DNA of 16,013 nt. Origin: an uncultured Clostridium sp. (lineage in GTDB: Bacteria; Bacillota; Clostridia; TANB77; CAG-508). The DNA is taken from positions 1-16,013 of the forward strand of contig USHY01000028.1 in NCBI GenBank assembly GCA_900554635.1, in the 5' to 3' direction. The first letter of the stretch is position 1, and each line of letters starts with the position of its first letter. The notes beneath the pieces are model-generated. The model worked only from the letters and a program-made list of their open reading frames with translations. It was not told the DNA's origin and did no database searches. The position numbers and the translations under genes are program-made. Of the stretch, positions 1 through 7,044 are shown piece by piece.

Positions 1-166
1 AAGGGATAAACGCTGAAAGCATCTAAGTGTGAAGCCCACCCTAAGATAAGATATCCCACACCATAAGGTGGTAAGAAACCAAGAAGACGACTTGGTAGAT
101 AGGTTGGAGGTGTAAGTGTAGCAATACATTAAGCTAACCAATACTAATAAATCGAGGGCTTAACCA
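1..166 (+). rRNA. rrl: 23S ribosomal RNA, 3' end (partial)
   Basis: The window opens inside the conserved 3' part of 23S rRNA. The block with GCTGAAAGCATCTAAG, GAAGCCC and GAAGACGACTTGGTAGATAGG, ending in CGAGGGCTTAACCA, is the usual domain VI/3' end of bacterial 23S. The 3' end is placed at the TTAACCA near 166 by analogy with Firmicutes rRNAs and may be off by a few bases. The 5' part lies outside the window. The spacer to 5S (about 167-302) shows no gene. Confidence 0.97.
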
Positions 167-302
167 AGAAATTGGAAAAGCTGAGAAATCGGTAAGAAAA
201 TAGTTTAGAAGTAGTTAATTTATCTGTATATTTTTGAGTGTGCTAAGCAGAAGGAGAGAGGACATTAAAGGCAAGAAAAGCCGAATACAAAGTTCATAAT
301 TT

Positions 303-418
303 TCTGGTGATAATGACAATGAGGATACACCTGTTCCCATACCGAACACAGAAGTTAAGCTCATTAATGCTGAAAATACTTGCGAGTTACCTTGCTGGGA
401 AGATAAGTAGTCGCCAGA
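303..418 (+). rRNA. rrf: 5S ribosomal RNA
   Basis: The segment contains the highly conserved 5S core CCCATACCGAACACAGAAGTTAAGC. The complementary ends TCTGGTG and the closing CGCCAGA form the terminal helix. About 116 nt is the normal length for 5S in Firmicutes. It lies between 23S and tRNA-Asn, the standard rrn operon order. The interior (TGCTGGGAAGATAAGTAG) is somewhat divergent and AT-rich, but the helices remain plausible. Confidence 0.96.
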
Positions 419-429
419 TTTTAATATAT

Positions 430-505
430 TCCCCGTTAGCTCAGTTGGTAGAGCGCTCGGCTGTTAACCGATAGGTCGTTGGTTCAAGTCCAACACGGGG
501 AGCCA
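430..505 (+). tRNA. tRNA-Asn (anticodon GTT)
   Basis: This is a 76-nt cloverleaf. The acceptor stem TCCCCGT pairs with ACGGGGA, followed by discriminator G and an encoded CCA. The D-arm is GCTC-AGTTGGTA-GAGC, the anticodon loop CTGTTAA carries GTT at 463-465, and the T-arm contains GGTTCAAGTCC. It lies 11 nt after 5S, so it is presumably co-transcribed with the rRNA operon. Confidence 0.97.
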
Positions 506-508
506 CAG

Positions 509-537
509 GTAGTAATTTTAACATTACTACTTTTTTT
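509..537 (+). terminator. Rho-independent terminator of the rRNA/tRNA operon
   Basis: A perfect 8-bp stem (GTAGTAAT / ATTACTAC) with a 6-nt loop is followed immediately by seven T residues. It sits directly behind tRNA-Asn. Confidence 0.85.
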
Positions 538-568
538 ATTTTAAAACCTAAGCAAACAAACAGTAACT

Positions 569-597
569 TTAAACTCATAATTCACATATACTATAAT
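569..597 (+). promoter_or_regulatory. Sigma-A-type promoter for the small membrane protein
   Basis: TTAAAC (569-574) and a consensus TATAAT (592-597) are 17 bp apart. Transcription would start around 603-605, inside the large palindrome at 596-621. Confidence 0.65.
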
Positions 598-621
598 ATA
601 ACACTAAATTTAGTGTTATAT
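596..621. promoter_or_regulatory. 26-bp perfect palindrome, candidate operator
   Basis: Each 13-nt half is the exact reverse complement of the other. The core is AACACTAAA|TTTAGTGTT at 600-617, extended by AATAT/ATATT-type flanks. It begins within the -10 element, covers the predicted transcription start and ends right before the GGAG ribosome binding site (622-625). The position suits a repressor operator; as RNA it could also fold into a hairpin that affects initiation of translation. The binding protein is unknown. Confidence 0.5.
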
Positions 622-634
622 GGAGTTGAGGTAT

Positions 635-892
635 ATGGATTCTATGGAATATGGTTATTGTTGTGAGCAAAAACCTAAGGCAAAGAAGAATAACTGTTTT
701 AGATTAATTGCTGAAATACTAGGCGTACTTTTTGCATTAACAATTGGCATAATAATTGGAGCAGAACTTGCATCAACAATATTAGCAGCAATTGCTGCAA
801 TAATTGTTTTAGCAATAATTCTTGGCATACTTTTTGTATTAACAATAATCCTAATTATTTGCAAAAACAGAAAAAATAATCGACCTTGCTAA
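635..892 (+). CDS. Small two-helix membrane protein (85 aa), unknown function
   Basis: I do not recognise a named family. The protein has a short Cys-containing N-terminus (MDSMEYGYCCEQ), a basic stretch (KPKAKKNN), two long hydrophobic segments at about residues 23-50 and 50-76, and a basic Asn-rich tail ending RPC. The segments ILGVLFALTI (28-37) and ILGILFVLTI (62-71) look like a duplicated membrane-helix motif, visible at both protein and DNA level. The start at 635 is preferred over an in-frame ATG at 620, because GGAG at 622-625 lies 9 nt before 635 and the 620 codon lies inside the palindrome. The gene has its own promoter, palindrome and strong terminator, so it is a stand-alone regulated unit. 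A membrane location is inferred from hydrophobicity only. Confidence 0.7.
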   Translation: MDSMEYGYCCEQKPKAKKNNCFRLIAEILGVLFALTIGIIIGAELASTILAAIAAIIVLAIILGILFVLTIILIICKNRKNNRPC

Positions 893-897
893 ATAAA

Positions 898-935
898 GAG
901 CTCCTTCTTGATAGAGATATCAGGGAGGAGTTTTT
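898..935 (+). terminator. Rho-independent terminator after the small membrane protein
   Basis: A 13-bp stem (901-913 with 918-930, two G-U pairs) is capped by a GAGA tetraloop and followed by TTTTT. GAG at 898-900 can extend pairing into the T-tract. Confidence 0.85.
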
Positions 936-943
936 GATTCTTA

Positions 944-972
944 TTTACTTTCATCAGAATTTATGATATAAA
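944..972 (+). promoter_or_regulatory. Probable promoter of the radical SAM/SDR/flavin reductase set
   Basis: TTTACT (944-949) and TATAAA (967-972) have 17-bp spacing, and an extended -10 TGA precedes TATAAA. The -35 element is imperfect. Confidence 0.5.
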
Positions 973-1002
973 ATATAGAGAATAATTATTAGGAGATTAG
1001 AT

Positions 1003-1900
1003 ATGCAGGAACTAGAAAAATGTAACATTTGTCCACATGATTGTGGTATTAATAGATTAAACGGAAAAATTCGGCAGATGCAAGGCGACTGACAAGATTA
1101 AGCTTGCAATGGCATCAATACATAATTTTGAGGAACCTTGTATTAGTGGGGAAAATGGTTCAGGTACAGTGTTTTTTTCAAATTGTAATTTAAAATGTGT
1201 TTTTTGTCAAAACTATAAGATAAGCCAAGAGGGGTTAGGAAACGAAATTACTATAGAGGAGCTTGCTGATGTTTTTATAGATGAGCAAAACAAAAATGCT
1301 GAAAATATCAATTTAGTAACACCTACAATGTATGTGTACCATATAATTGAAGCAATTAAAATTGCAAGAAGCAAAGGTCTTAGAATTCCAATAGTGTACA
1401 ACTCTAATGGATACGAAAATGTTGAAACAATAAAGAAACTTAATGGCTACATTGATGTATATTTGCCAGATTTAAAGTATTTTGATGATGATTTAGCCTT
1501 TAAATATTCAGGCATAAAAAACTATTTTGAAAATGCAACAGCTGCTATTAAGGAAATGTATAATCAAGTAGGAAGTCCTGTTTTAGATGAAAATGGTATG
1601 ATAAAAAAAGGGCTAATTATCAGGCATCTAGTATTACCAAGTAACATACAGAACTCAAAAGATGTTTTAAAATGGATAAATGATAATATGGATAAAAATG
1701 TTTTTGTAAGTGTAATGGCACAGTATTTTCCAACTCATAAGGCAAAAGATTTCCCAGAAATTAATCGAAAACTCACAATGGAGGAGTATAAGGAAATTGA
1801 AGATTATCTTTATTCATTAGATTTAGATAATGGATATATTCAAGAACTTGGAGAACATGAAGAAGAATATGTTCCAGATTTTGAAGGAGGTATAAAATGA
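1003..1900 (+). CDS. PflX-like radical SAM protein (COG1313 type), split by a +1 frameshift at CGG
   Basis: This is a radical SAM Fe-S protein resembling PflX/pyruvate-formate-lyase-activase-like proteins; its substrate is unknown. The ATG at 1003 has AGGAG at 991-995. The first reading frame carries Cys7, Cys10 and Cys14 (CNICPHDC), then hits CGG at 1072 and would stop at TGA 1090-1092. Skipping C1072 gives GRCKATDKIKLA and continues without a break to 1900, for about 298 aa, the usual size of the family. The radical SAM CX3CX2C motif CNLKCVFC is at about residues 61-68 of the restored protein. A start at 1109 would lose the conserved N-terminal cysteines, so it is unlikely to be the true start. 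The stop overlaps the ATG of the SDR gene (ATGA). Function as a single protein requires recoding at 1072; otherwise this is a pseudogene. Confidence 0.8.
1069..1075 (+). other. Candidate +1 recoding site (ATT-CGG-C)
   Basis: Zero-frame codons are ATT (1069-1071) and CGG (1072-1074). Dropping C1072 yields ATT-GGC-AGA-TGC, which encodes the conserved I-G-R-C. No Shine-Dalgarno-like stimulator of the prfB type is visible immediately upstream. Confidence 0.6.
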
Positions 1901-2652
1901 AAGCATTAGTTACAGGAGCGTCATCAGGAATAGGCAGAGATATGGCAAGATATCTTGCAAGTTTAGGCTATACAGTGTATGCAGTAGGAAGAGATGAAAG
2001 GAAACTTTCGGATTTAAAAAACGAATTGGGAGAGAAAATTCAAGTAATAATAAAGGATTTGAGTGTAAAAGAAAATTCAATTAGTTTATATGAAGAACTA
2101 AAAATGGAAAACATAGATTTAGTTGTAAACAATGCTGGTTTTGGTGTGTTTGGAGAGTTTGTTGATACAGACTTAGAAAAAGAAATTTCACTTATTAATA
2201 CAAATATAACTGCAGTTCATATACTTACAAAATTATTTTTAAAAGATATGTTAAGAGAAAACAAGGGAAAAATTTTAAATGTTGCTTCAATTGCAGGATT
2301 TGCACCAGGGCCACTTATGGGTGCATATTATGCTTCAAAAGCTTATGTATTGAGGCTTACAGAGAGTGTATATGAGGAATTAAAAAAGAAAAAATCAGAT
2401 GTTACAATAAGCACACTATGCCCAGGACCAGTTGATACTAATTTTAATAATGTCGCAAATGTTAAATTTAGTATCAAGGCTCTTCCAAGTGAATATGTTG
2501 CAAAATATGGAATTGATAAAGCTTTGAAGGGCAAACTTATTATAGTTCCGGGAATCATTCCAAAACTATGTAGGTTTTTCAGCAAAATTACGCCAGATAA
2601 ATTATCAATGAAAGTGGTATATGCAAATCAAACTAAAAAGGTAAACAAATAG
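1897..2652 (+). CDS. Short-chain dehydrogenase/reductase (SDR family, 251 aa)
   Basis: This is a classical SDR oxidoreductase acting with NAD(P)H; its substrate cannot be told. The nucleotide-binding TGASSGIG motif is at residues 6-13, NNAG at 78-81, and the catalytic triad residues Ser131, Tyr144 and Lys148 (YYASK) have normal spacing. The motif PGPVDT follows at the usual place. Arg31 or Arg32 (GRDERK) after the second strand suggests NADP(H) preference, which is inference. The length is typical. The start overlaps the preceding stop (ATGA), with GGAGG just upstream, so translation is probably coupled. A flavin reductase follows 9 nt later; together with the radical SAM gene this suggests a small redox operon of unknown purpose. 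All codons are intact, and the CGG triplets at 2009 and 2549 are out of frame. Confidence 0.93.
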   Translation: MKALVTGASSGIGRDMARYLASLGYTVYAVGRDERKLSDLKNELGEKIQVIIKDLSVKENSISLYEELKMENIDLVVNNAGFGVFGEFVDTDLEKEISLINTNITAVHILTKLFLKDMLRENKGKILNVASIAGFAPGPLMGAYYASKAYVLRLTESVYEELKKKKSDVTISTLCPGPVDTNFNNVANVKFSIKALPSEYVAKYGIDKALKGKLIIVPGIIPKLCRFFSKITPDKLSMKVVYANQTKKVNK

Positions 2653-2661
2653 GAGGTAATT

Positions 2662-3229
2662 ATGAGTAAAGTAGAATGGAAATCAGGAACATTTATATAC
2701 CCAATTCCAGCAGTAATGGTAAGTTCTGGAAATATGGAAAATTCAAATATTTTAACAGTAGCATGGACAGGTATTTTAAACACAAATCCAGCACAAGTGT
2801 ATATATCAGTAAGGCCAGAAAGATTTTCATATGATATTATAAAGCAAACAGGTGAATTTGCTATAAACTTAACAAATTCAGCATTAGCATTTGCAACAGA
2901 CTGGTGCCGGAGTAAAATCAGGCAGAAATGTAGATAAGTTCAAAGAAATGCACCTAACCAAACAAAAACTAAACCACATAAACTGCCCAGGAATAGCAGA
3001 AAGTCCAGTAACAATAGAATGCAAAGTAAAAGAAATACGCCCATTAGGCTCACATGATATGTTCATAGCAGATGTGTTATCAATAGATGCAGATGAGAAA
3101 TATATTGATAAAAAAGGAACATTTGACATAACAAAATGTGATTTGATTGCATATGCAAATGGAAAATATTTTGAAATGGGAAAGCAAGTAGGAACATTTG
3201 GATTTTCTGTGAAAAAGAAAAAAGCTTAA
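2662..3229 (+). CDS. Flavin reductase family protein (FMN-binding split barrel), split by a +1 frameshift at CGG
   Basis: The protein resembles the DIM6/NTAB-type flavin reductases, which bind FMN and use NAD(P)H to reduce flavins or related substrates. The N-terminal frame runs from ATG 2662 (RBS AGGAGGT) through FAINLTNSALAFATDW-C, meets CGG at 2908-2910 and would stop at TAA 2935-2937. Skipping C2908 gives DWCGVKSGRNVDKFKEM, the conserved family stretch, and the frame stays open to the stop at 3227-3229. The restored protein is about 188 aa, full length for the family. An internal ATG at 2891 belongs to the downstream frame but would remove the N-terminal half of the barrel. It sits last in the set with the radical SAM and SDR genes. 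It is either recoded at 2908 or a pseudogene. Confidence 0.82.
2905..2911 (+). other. Candidate +1 recoding site (TGC-CGG-A)
   Basis: Zero-frame codons are TGC (2905-2907) and CGG (2908-2910). Dropping one C yields TGC-GGA-GTA-AAA, which encodes the conserved C-G-V-K of flavin reductases. Confidence 0.6.
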
Positions 3230-3275
3230 ATTTAATTATGGCAATTTACAATGTGCAAATGGTGAAATATGCATG

Positions 3276-3304
3276 TTGAAATTTATCGTTTTTTAAGTTA
3301 TAAT
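3276..3304 (+). promoter_or_regulatory. Promoter of the glycosyltransferase/acyltransferase operon
   Basis: TTGAAA (3276-3281) and a consensus TATAAT (3299-3304) are separated by 17 bp. The predicted start near 3311 leaves a leader of about 28 nt before the first gene. Confidence 0.75.
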
Positions 3305-3338
3305 AGTATGGTATTATTTTTGTGAGTCAGGGGTGAGT

Positions 3339-4172
3339 ATGATTAATTTACTGTTAAGCGGGAATAGTGGGGTTTTTGATGGAGCTTTGTCGGAGCTTAT
3401 TTCTATTGCGAATAAAACAAGGGAGCCTATTAATTGTTATATATTGACAATGACACTTACTAGAGTTAACCCCAATTATGTGGCGATTTGTGATGACCAA
3501 GTTGAGTTTTTGAATGAGGTTGTTAAGTCTAAAAATCCGGAGAATGTTGTTACAAAAATTGATGTGACTGAGATATATGAAAATGAATTTGAAAATTGCA
3601 AAAATGAAGATGCTTATTGCACACCATATACACTGCTTAGGTTGCTTATAGACCTAGTACCAAATATGCCTGATAAAATCTTATATTTAGATATTGACAT
3701 GATGGCAAACAAAGATATATCTGAGCTTTATAACATAGATATTTGCGATTATGAATATGCTGCTGTAAGGGAAAAATATGGTTCTAAAATAATTAGGCCG
3801 GATTATATTAATGCAGGTATGTTATTGCTTAACATGGTTAAAATAAGAGAAACTAAGCTTTTAGAGAAAGCTAGAAATCTAATCAGAACCAAAAAATTAT
3901 TATTTGCAGACCAAGATGCAATATTTTGGTCAACTACAAAAAAGAAATTGATTCCGAGAAAATATAATGAACAAGCTTTTCTCAATAGAAAAGCAACAGT
4001 AATTTGTCACTTCAGCAAAAGAATGTTATGGTTACCATATCCACATACGGAAAATTATAAACAATGGAATGTTGAAGAAGTTCATAGAATTTTAAAATGC
4101 CATGCTTTTGATGAAGACTTAAAAGAGTATGAAAAATGGAAAAAAGAATATACAAATAAATACAAAAATTAG
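3339..4172 (+). CDS. Glycosyltransferase family 8 protein
   Basis: This is a GT8 (galactosyl/glucosyl-transferase, LgtC-like) enzyme that transfers a sugar from a nucleotide-sugar donor, probably to a cell-envelope acceptor. The metal-binding DxD motif is D118-I-D120 (YLDIDMMA), followed by the family landmarks YINAGMLLLN and DQDA. About 277 aa is typical. ATG 3339 is preferred over the in-frame GTG at 3333, because AGGGG at 3329-3333 is then a properly spaced ribosome binding site. No membrane segment or signal peptide is seen, so it is probably cytoplasmic. It is the first gene of a four-gene operon with a second GT8 and two PlsC-like acyltransferases, which suggests glycolipid or lipid-linked polymer synthesis (inference). 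The donor and acceptor are unknown. Confidence 0.88.
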   Translation: MINLLLSGNSGVFDGALSELISIANKTREPINCYILTMTLTRVNPNYVAICDDQVEFLNEVVKSKNPENVVTKIDVTEIYENEFENCKNEDAYCTPYTLLRLLIDLVPNMPDKILYLDIDMMANKDISELYNIDICDYEYAAVREKYGSKIIRPDYINAGMLLLNMVKIRETKLLEKARNLIRTKKLLFADQDAIFWSTTKKKLIPRKYNEQAFLNRKATVICHFSKRMLWLPYPHTENYKQWNVEEVHRILKCHAFDEDLKEYEKWKKEYTNKYKN

Positions 4173-4184
4173 TTAGGAGAGATT

Positions 4185-5120
4185 ATGGAACAAGGAAAAG
4201 AAGTTATACCTATATTTTTTACAGTTGATGATAAATATATACCATTTTTAGCTGTAGCAATTCAATCATTAATTGAAAATTCAACAGAAAAATACTATTA
4301 CTTAATAAAAATATTATATACAGACATAACAGAAGAAAACAAAAAGAAAATTAGTAAATATGAAAGAGAAAATGTAGACATAGAATTTGTGGACTTAAAT
4401 TATTATATTAATAAAATAAAAGACAAGCTTTATACAAGAGATTACTATTCTAAAACAACATATTTTAGATTATTTATACCAGAGCTATATCCACAATATA
4501 ACAAAGCAATTTATTTAGATTGCGATATAGTAATACTATCAGACATAGCAAATTTATATAACATAGATTTAGAAAATAATTTAGTTGCAGCTGCACCAGA
4601 TGGTGTAATACAAACTATAGAGGTATTTCAAGAATATGCTGAAAAAGTTGTAGGTGTTGCAGATTACCACAACTACTTCAATGCCGGAATACTAGTTATG
4701 AATTTAGATGAACTAAGAAAATTTGGATTCCAAGAAAAATTCATGTATCTTTTAAGCACAGTAAAATTTTCAGTAGCACAAGACCAAGACTATTTGAACA
4801 GACTATGTAAAGGCAGAGTAAAGCTATTTGAAACAACATGGAACAAAATGCCAATTTCAGGAGATAATGAAGAAAAAGAAAAATTAAGCCTAATACACTA
4901 TAATTTAGCATTTAAACCATGGCATTTTGAAGATATTTTATACAAAGAATATTTTTGGCAATATGCTGAAAATACAGAGTTCTTTGATACAATAATGAAA
5001 ATAAAAGAAAACTACACAGAAGAAGAAAGATTTGAAAACAGAGAATCTGATAGAAAACTTAGAGAACTTGCACAAAAAGAATGTGACTGTGTAGGCGATG
5101 ATAGAAAGTATAGGAGATAA
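4185..5120 (+). CDS. Glycosyltransferase family 8 protein (311 aa)
   Basis: This is a second GT8 enzyme, divergent from its upstream neighbour. The opening IPIFFTVDDKYIPFLAVAIQS is the usual GT8 N-terminus for nucleotide-sugar binding. DxD is D112-C-D114 (YLDCDIVI), followed by YFNAGILVMNL, QDQDYLN and the C-terminal HYNLAFKPWH, matching the H-x-n-KPW metal/donor motif of LgtC-like enzymes. The AGGAG ribosome binding site lies 12 nt behind the previous stop. An acidic/basic C-terminal tail (EEERFENRESDRKLREL) extends beyond the catalytic fold. Two tandem GT8s followed by two acyltransferases suggest stepwise building of a glycosylated lipid (inference). Confidence 0.9.
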   Translation: MEQGKEVIPIFFTVDDKYIPFLAVAIQSLIENSTEKYYYLIKILYTDITEENKKKISKYERENVDIEFVDLNYYINKIKDKLYTRDYYSKTTYFRLFIPELYPQYNKAIYLDCDIVILSDIANLYNIDLENNLVAAAPDGVIQTIEVFQEYAEKVVGVADYHNYFNAGILVMNLDELRKFGFQEKFMYLLSTVKFSVAQDQDYLNRLCKGRVKLFETTWNKMPISGDNEEKEKLSLIHYNLAFKPWHFEDILYKEYFWQYAENTEFFDTIMKIKENYTEEERFENRESDRKLRELAQKECDCVGDDRKYRR

Positions 5121-5122
5121 AG

Positions 5123-5995
5123 ATGAAAAAGCAAAATATTGAAAAATCTAAGGACCGATTAGAAGTTTTAGAAAAAATAGATAAACTTGAAAGAGAAGGA
5201 AAGTTTGATATAGATGTTGAAAACGACCCTCCAACAATTGAGTTAACACCAGATAATGTAGATTACTTAAGAAAAAGCGGAACAAGTAAATTAAAAAGAA
5301 AAGTTGCCAATAAAATAGGAAAAAAATTCCTAAAGAAAATGATTAAGAAAAACAAACTAATAATAAAAGAGATAAGAGGAATTGAAAATTTAAAAAATGT
5401 AAAAACAGGTGCAATGATAACCTGTAACCATTTTAATCCATTTGATTCCTTCACAATAGAGAAAGTTTTTAGGAGTACAAAACAGCATAGAAGTAAAAAG
5501 TTATATAAAGTAATAAGAGAAGGAAACTACACAAATTTCCCAGGCTTTTATGGATTTTTATTTAGAAATGCAGATACACTACCACTAAGTTCAAACAAAA
5601 GAACAATGGTAAATTTCATGAAAGCAGTTGATGTGATTTTGAAAAAGGGAGATTTCATATTAATTTATCCAGAGCAAAGTATGTGGTGGAATTATAGAAA
5701 ACCAAAGCCATTGAAAGATGGTGCATTTAAAATGGCAACAAGAAGCAATGTGCCAGTTATTCCAATTTTTATTACAATGGAAGATAGTGATATAATTGGA
5801 GAAGATGGTTTTCCGATTCAGGAATACACAGTAAATATAGAAAAACCAATTTATCCAGACCCAGAAAAATCCGAAAAAGAAAATACAGTTATGATGAAAG
5901 ATAAAAATTATGAAGTTTGGAAAAAAATCTACGAGGATTTTTACCAAATACCACTAGAATATAAGTGCGACCAGGAAGAAGTTTTAGCAAATTAG
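5123..5995 (+). CDS. PlsC-type lysophospholipid acyltransferase (290 aa)
   Basis: This is a 1-acyl-glycerol-phosphate acyltransferase family protein that transfers an acyl chain to a lysolipid or related acceptor at the membrane. The catalytic HX4D motif is H103-FNPF-D108 (CNHFNPFDSF), and the glycerol-phosphate-binding block corresponds to YPEQSMWW at about 182-189, followed by KDGAFKMA. An N-terminal extension of about 80 residues is highly charged and Lys-rich, longer than in minimal PlsC, and may bind membrane or a partner. The start lies 2 nt after the preceding stop with AGGAGA overlapping that stop, so it is translationally coupled to the GT8 gene. The substrate is unknown; context suggests a glycolipid or lipoteichoic-acid-like anchor. 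Confidence 0.88.
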   Translation: MKKQNIEKSKDRLEVLEKIDKLEREGKFDIDVENDPPTIELTPDNVDYLRKSGTSKLKRKVANKIGKKFLKKMIKKNKLIIKEIRGIENLKNVKTGAMITCNHFNPFDSFTIEKVFRSTKQHRSKKLYKVIREGNYTNFPGFYGFLFRNADTLPLSSNKRTMVNFMKAVDVILKKGDFILIYPEQSMWWNYRKPKPLKDGAFKMATRSNVPVIPIFITMEDSDIIGEDGFPIQEYTVNIEKPIYPDPEKSEKENTVMMKDKNYEVWKKIYEDFYQIPLEYKCDQEEVLAN

Positions 5996-6007
5996 GAGAG
6001 CAAATAG

Positions 6008-6784
6008 ATGAAAGAAAAGATAATTTATTATGAAGATGAATTAAATGATGAATTTTCTACGGCAAAAATTATTCCAATAAAAATTGATGAACAATACAAA
6101 TATGAGCATAAAAACCAACTATGGAATTTATGCTCTTTTGTTACTCAAAATATATTAAGTATGCCAATTAAAGTATTATATGCAAAATTAAAATTCAGAA
6201 TAAAATTTGTAGGGAAAGAAAAATTAAAACAATATAAAAACACAGGATATTTTATATATGCAAACCATACACAACCATTTGCAGATACATTTATACCAAG
6301 CCTTGCAAACTTTCCTAAAAGAAATTTTTTCATAGTAAATCCAGAAAATGTATCAATGAAAGGATTAAAAACATTAGCACCAATGCTAGGTGCAATACCA
6401 ATCCCTGCTAATAAAAAAGCAATGAAGAATTTCTTACACACAATTGAAAAAAACATACACCAAAAACATTCAATAACCATTTATCCAGAAGCCCATATAT
6501 GGCCTTATTATACCAAAATTAGACCATTTAAAGAGGTATCATTCAAATATCCAATAGAATACAATGTACCAATATTTTGTATAACAAATACTTACCAAAA
6601 ATATAAAAATAACAAGGTGCAAATTGTAAGCTATATAGATGGACCTTTTTATGGAGATGAAAAGTTGATACTTCAGGAAAGAAAAAAAGAGCTAAGAAAT
6701 AGAGTATATGAATGTATGGTAAACAGGAGTAAAAATAGTAATATTGAGGTTGTTAAATACATCAAAAAAACGCAGGAATTTTAA
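6008..6784 (+). CDS. PlsC-like acyltransferase with variant HX5D motif (258 aa)
   Basis: A second acyltransferase-fold protein closes the operon, 12 nt after the first, with a GGAGAG ribosome binding site. The region corresponding to catalytic motif I reads NHTQPFADTF, so His87 and Asp93 are separated by five residues instead of four. The downstream block YPEAHIWPYY (from residue 159) and IRPFKEVSFKYP match PlsC motifs III/IV. I believe Clostridia carry a related HTQP subgroup, so this may be a real subfamily rather than an inactive copy. It lacks the charged N-terminal extension of its neighbour. Two different acyltransferases in tandem fit successive acylations of one lipid, or one active enzyme and one specialised partner (inference). 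Confidence 0.8.
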   Translation: MKEKIIYYEDELNDEFSTAKIIPIKIDEQYKYEHKNQLWNLCSFVTQNILSMPIKVLYAKLKFRIKFVGKEKLKQYKNTGYFIYANHTQPFADTFIPSLANFPKRNFFIVNPENVSMKGLKTLAPMLGAIPIPANKKAMKNFLHTIEKNIHQKHSITIYPEAHIWPYYTKIRPFKEVSFKYPIEYNVPIFCITNTYQKYKNNKVQIVSYIDGPFYGDEKLILQERKKELRNRVYECMVNRSKNSNIEVVKYIKKTQEF

Positions 6785-6792
6785 AAAAATTA

Positions 6793-6821
6793 TTGACAGG
6801 AAAATATTAATAGTATATACT
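6793..6821 (+). promoter_or_regulatory. Strong promoter upstream of the pilin-like gene
   Basis: There is a perfect -35 TTGACA (6793-6798), 17 bp of spacing and TATACT (6816-6821). The predicted start is near 6828, giving a leader of about 260 nt before the coding region at 7092. Confidence 0.8.
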
Positions 6822-6888
6822 GATTTTATAAAAAAATAGTAACAAAAGTTTTATCTAAAAGAAACGAAAAACAAGGAGAAAATAATTA

Positions 6889-6939
6889 ATGAAAATCGCT
6901 GAAAGCCTTGGGGCCCTATATATATATATATATCGATAA
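6889..6939 (+). CDS. Putative 16-codon leader ORF
   Basis: An AAGGAG ribosome binding site (6873-6878) is followed by ATG 6889 and 16 codons (MKIAESLGALYIYIYR) ending at TAA 6937-6939. The second half is written by a (TA)n run. It sits in the long leader between the strong promoter and the pilin-like gene. It may be a leader peptide or simply the stub of a former gene. Its middle (GAAAGCCTTGGGGCCC) is unusually GC-rich for this genome. Confidence 0.35.
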   Translation: MKIAESLGALYIYIYR

Positions 6940-6979
6940 TATTATAAAAGAAAAACTATATATTAAATATAAAAAAATA

Positions 6980-7044
6980 AAAATTAATCTAATGTACAAA
7001 GTATTTATGGAATAGGTGTATTAAAGTATAATTAGATTAATTTT
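6980..7044 (+). repeat. 14-bp perfect inverted repeat in the pilin-gene leader
   Basis: AAAATTAATCTAAT (6980-6993) and ATTAGATTAATTTT (7031-7044) are exact reverse complements separated by 37 nt. A second, smaller hairpin, TATAACC-CAT-GGTTATA (7058-7074), lies just before the AAGGAGG ribosome binding site (7077-7083). The rest of 6822-7091 holds only the tiny ORF at 6889 and AT-rich sequence. The repeat could form an RNA stem in the leader; there is no long T-tract, so it is not a clear terminator. Confidence 0.55.

Noticed and set aside
1072..1092. Readthrough of TGA at 1090 (selenocysteine or Trp) in the radical SAM gene
   Set aside because: Reading through TGA stays in the wrong frame; only a +1 shift reaches the conserved sequence.
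1072..2910. Simple reassignment of CGG to another amino acid
   Set aside because: It would not restore the reading frame downstream of any of the three sites.
5660..5947. Minus-strand open frames inside the acyltransferase, glycosyltransferase and ligase genes
   Set aside because: They are low-complexity Phe/Ile/Asn-rich shadows of AT-rich coding sequence on the opposite strand, with no start signals.
6897..6916. Resemblance of CGCTGAAAGC in the pilin leader to 23S rRNA near position 12, and to the AAAGCC segment of cyclic-di-GMP riboswitches
   Set aside because: The 10-nt match to 23S is expected by chance at this scale, and the other conserved riboswitch segments (the GCAAACC-type half and closing helices) are missing.
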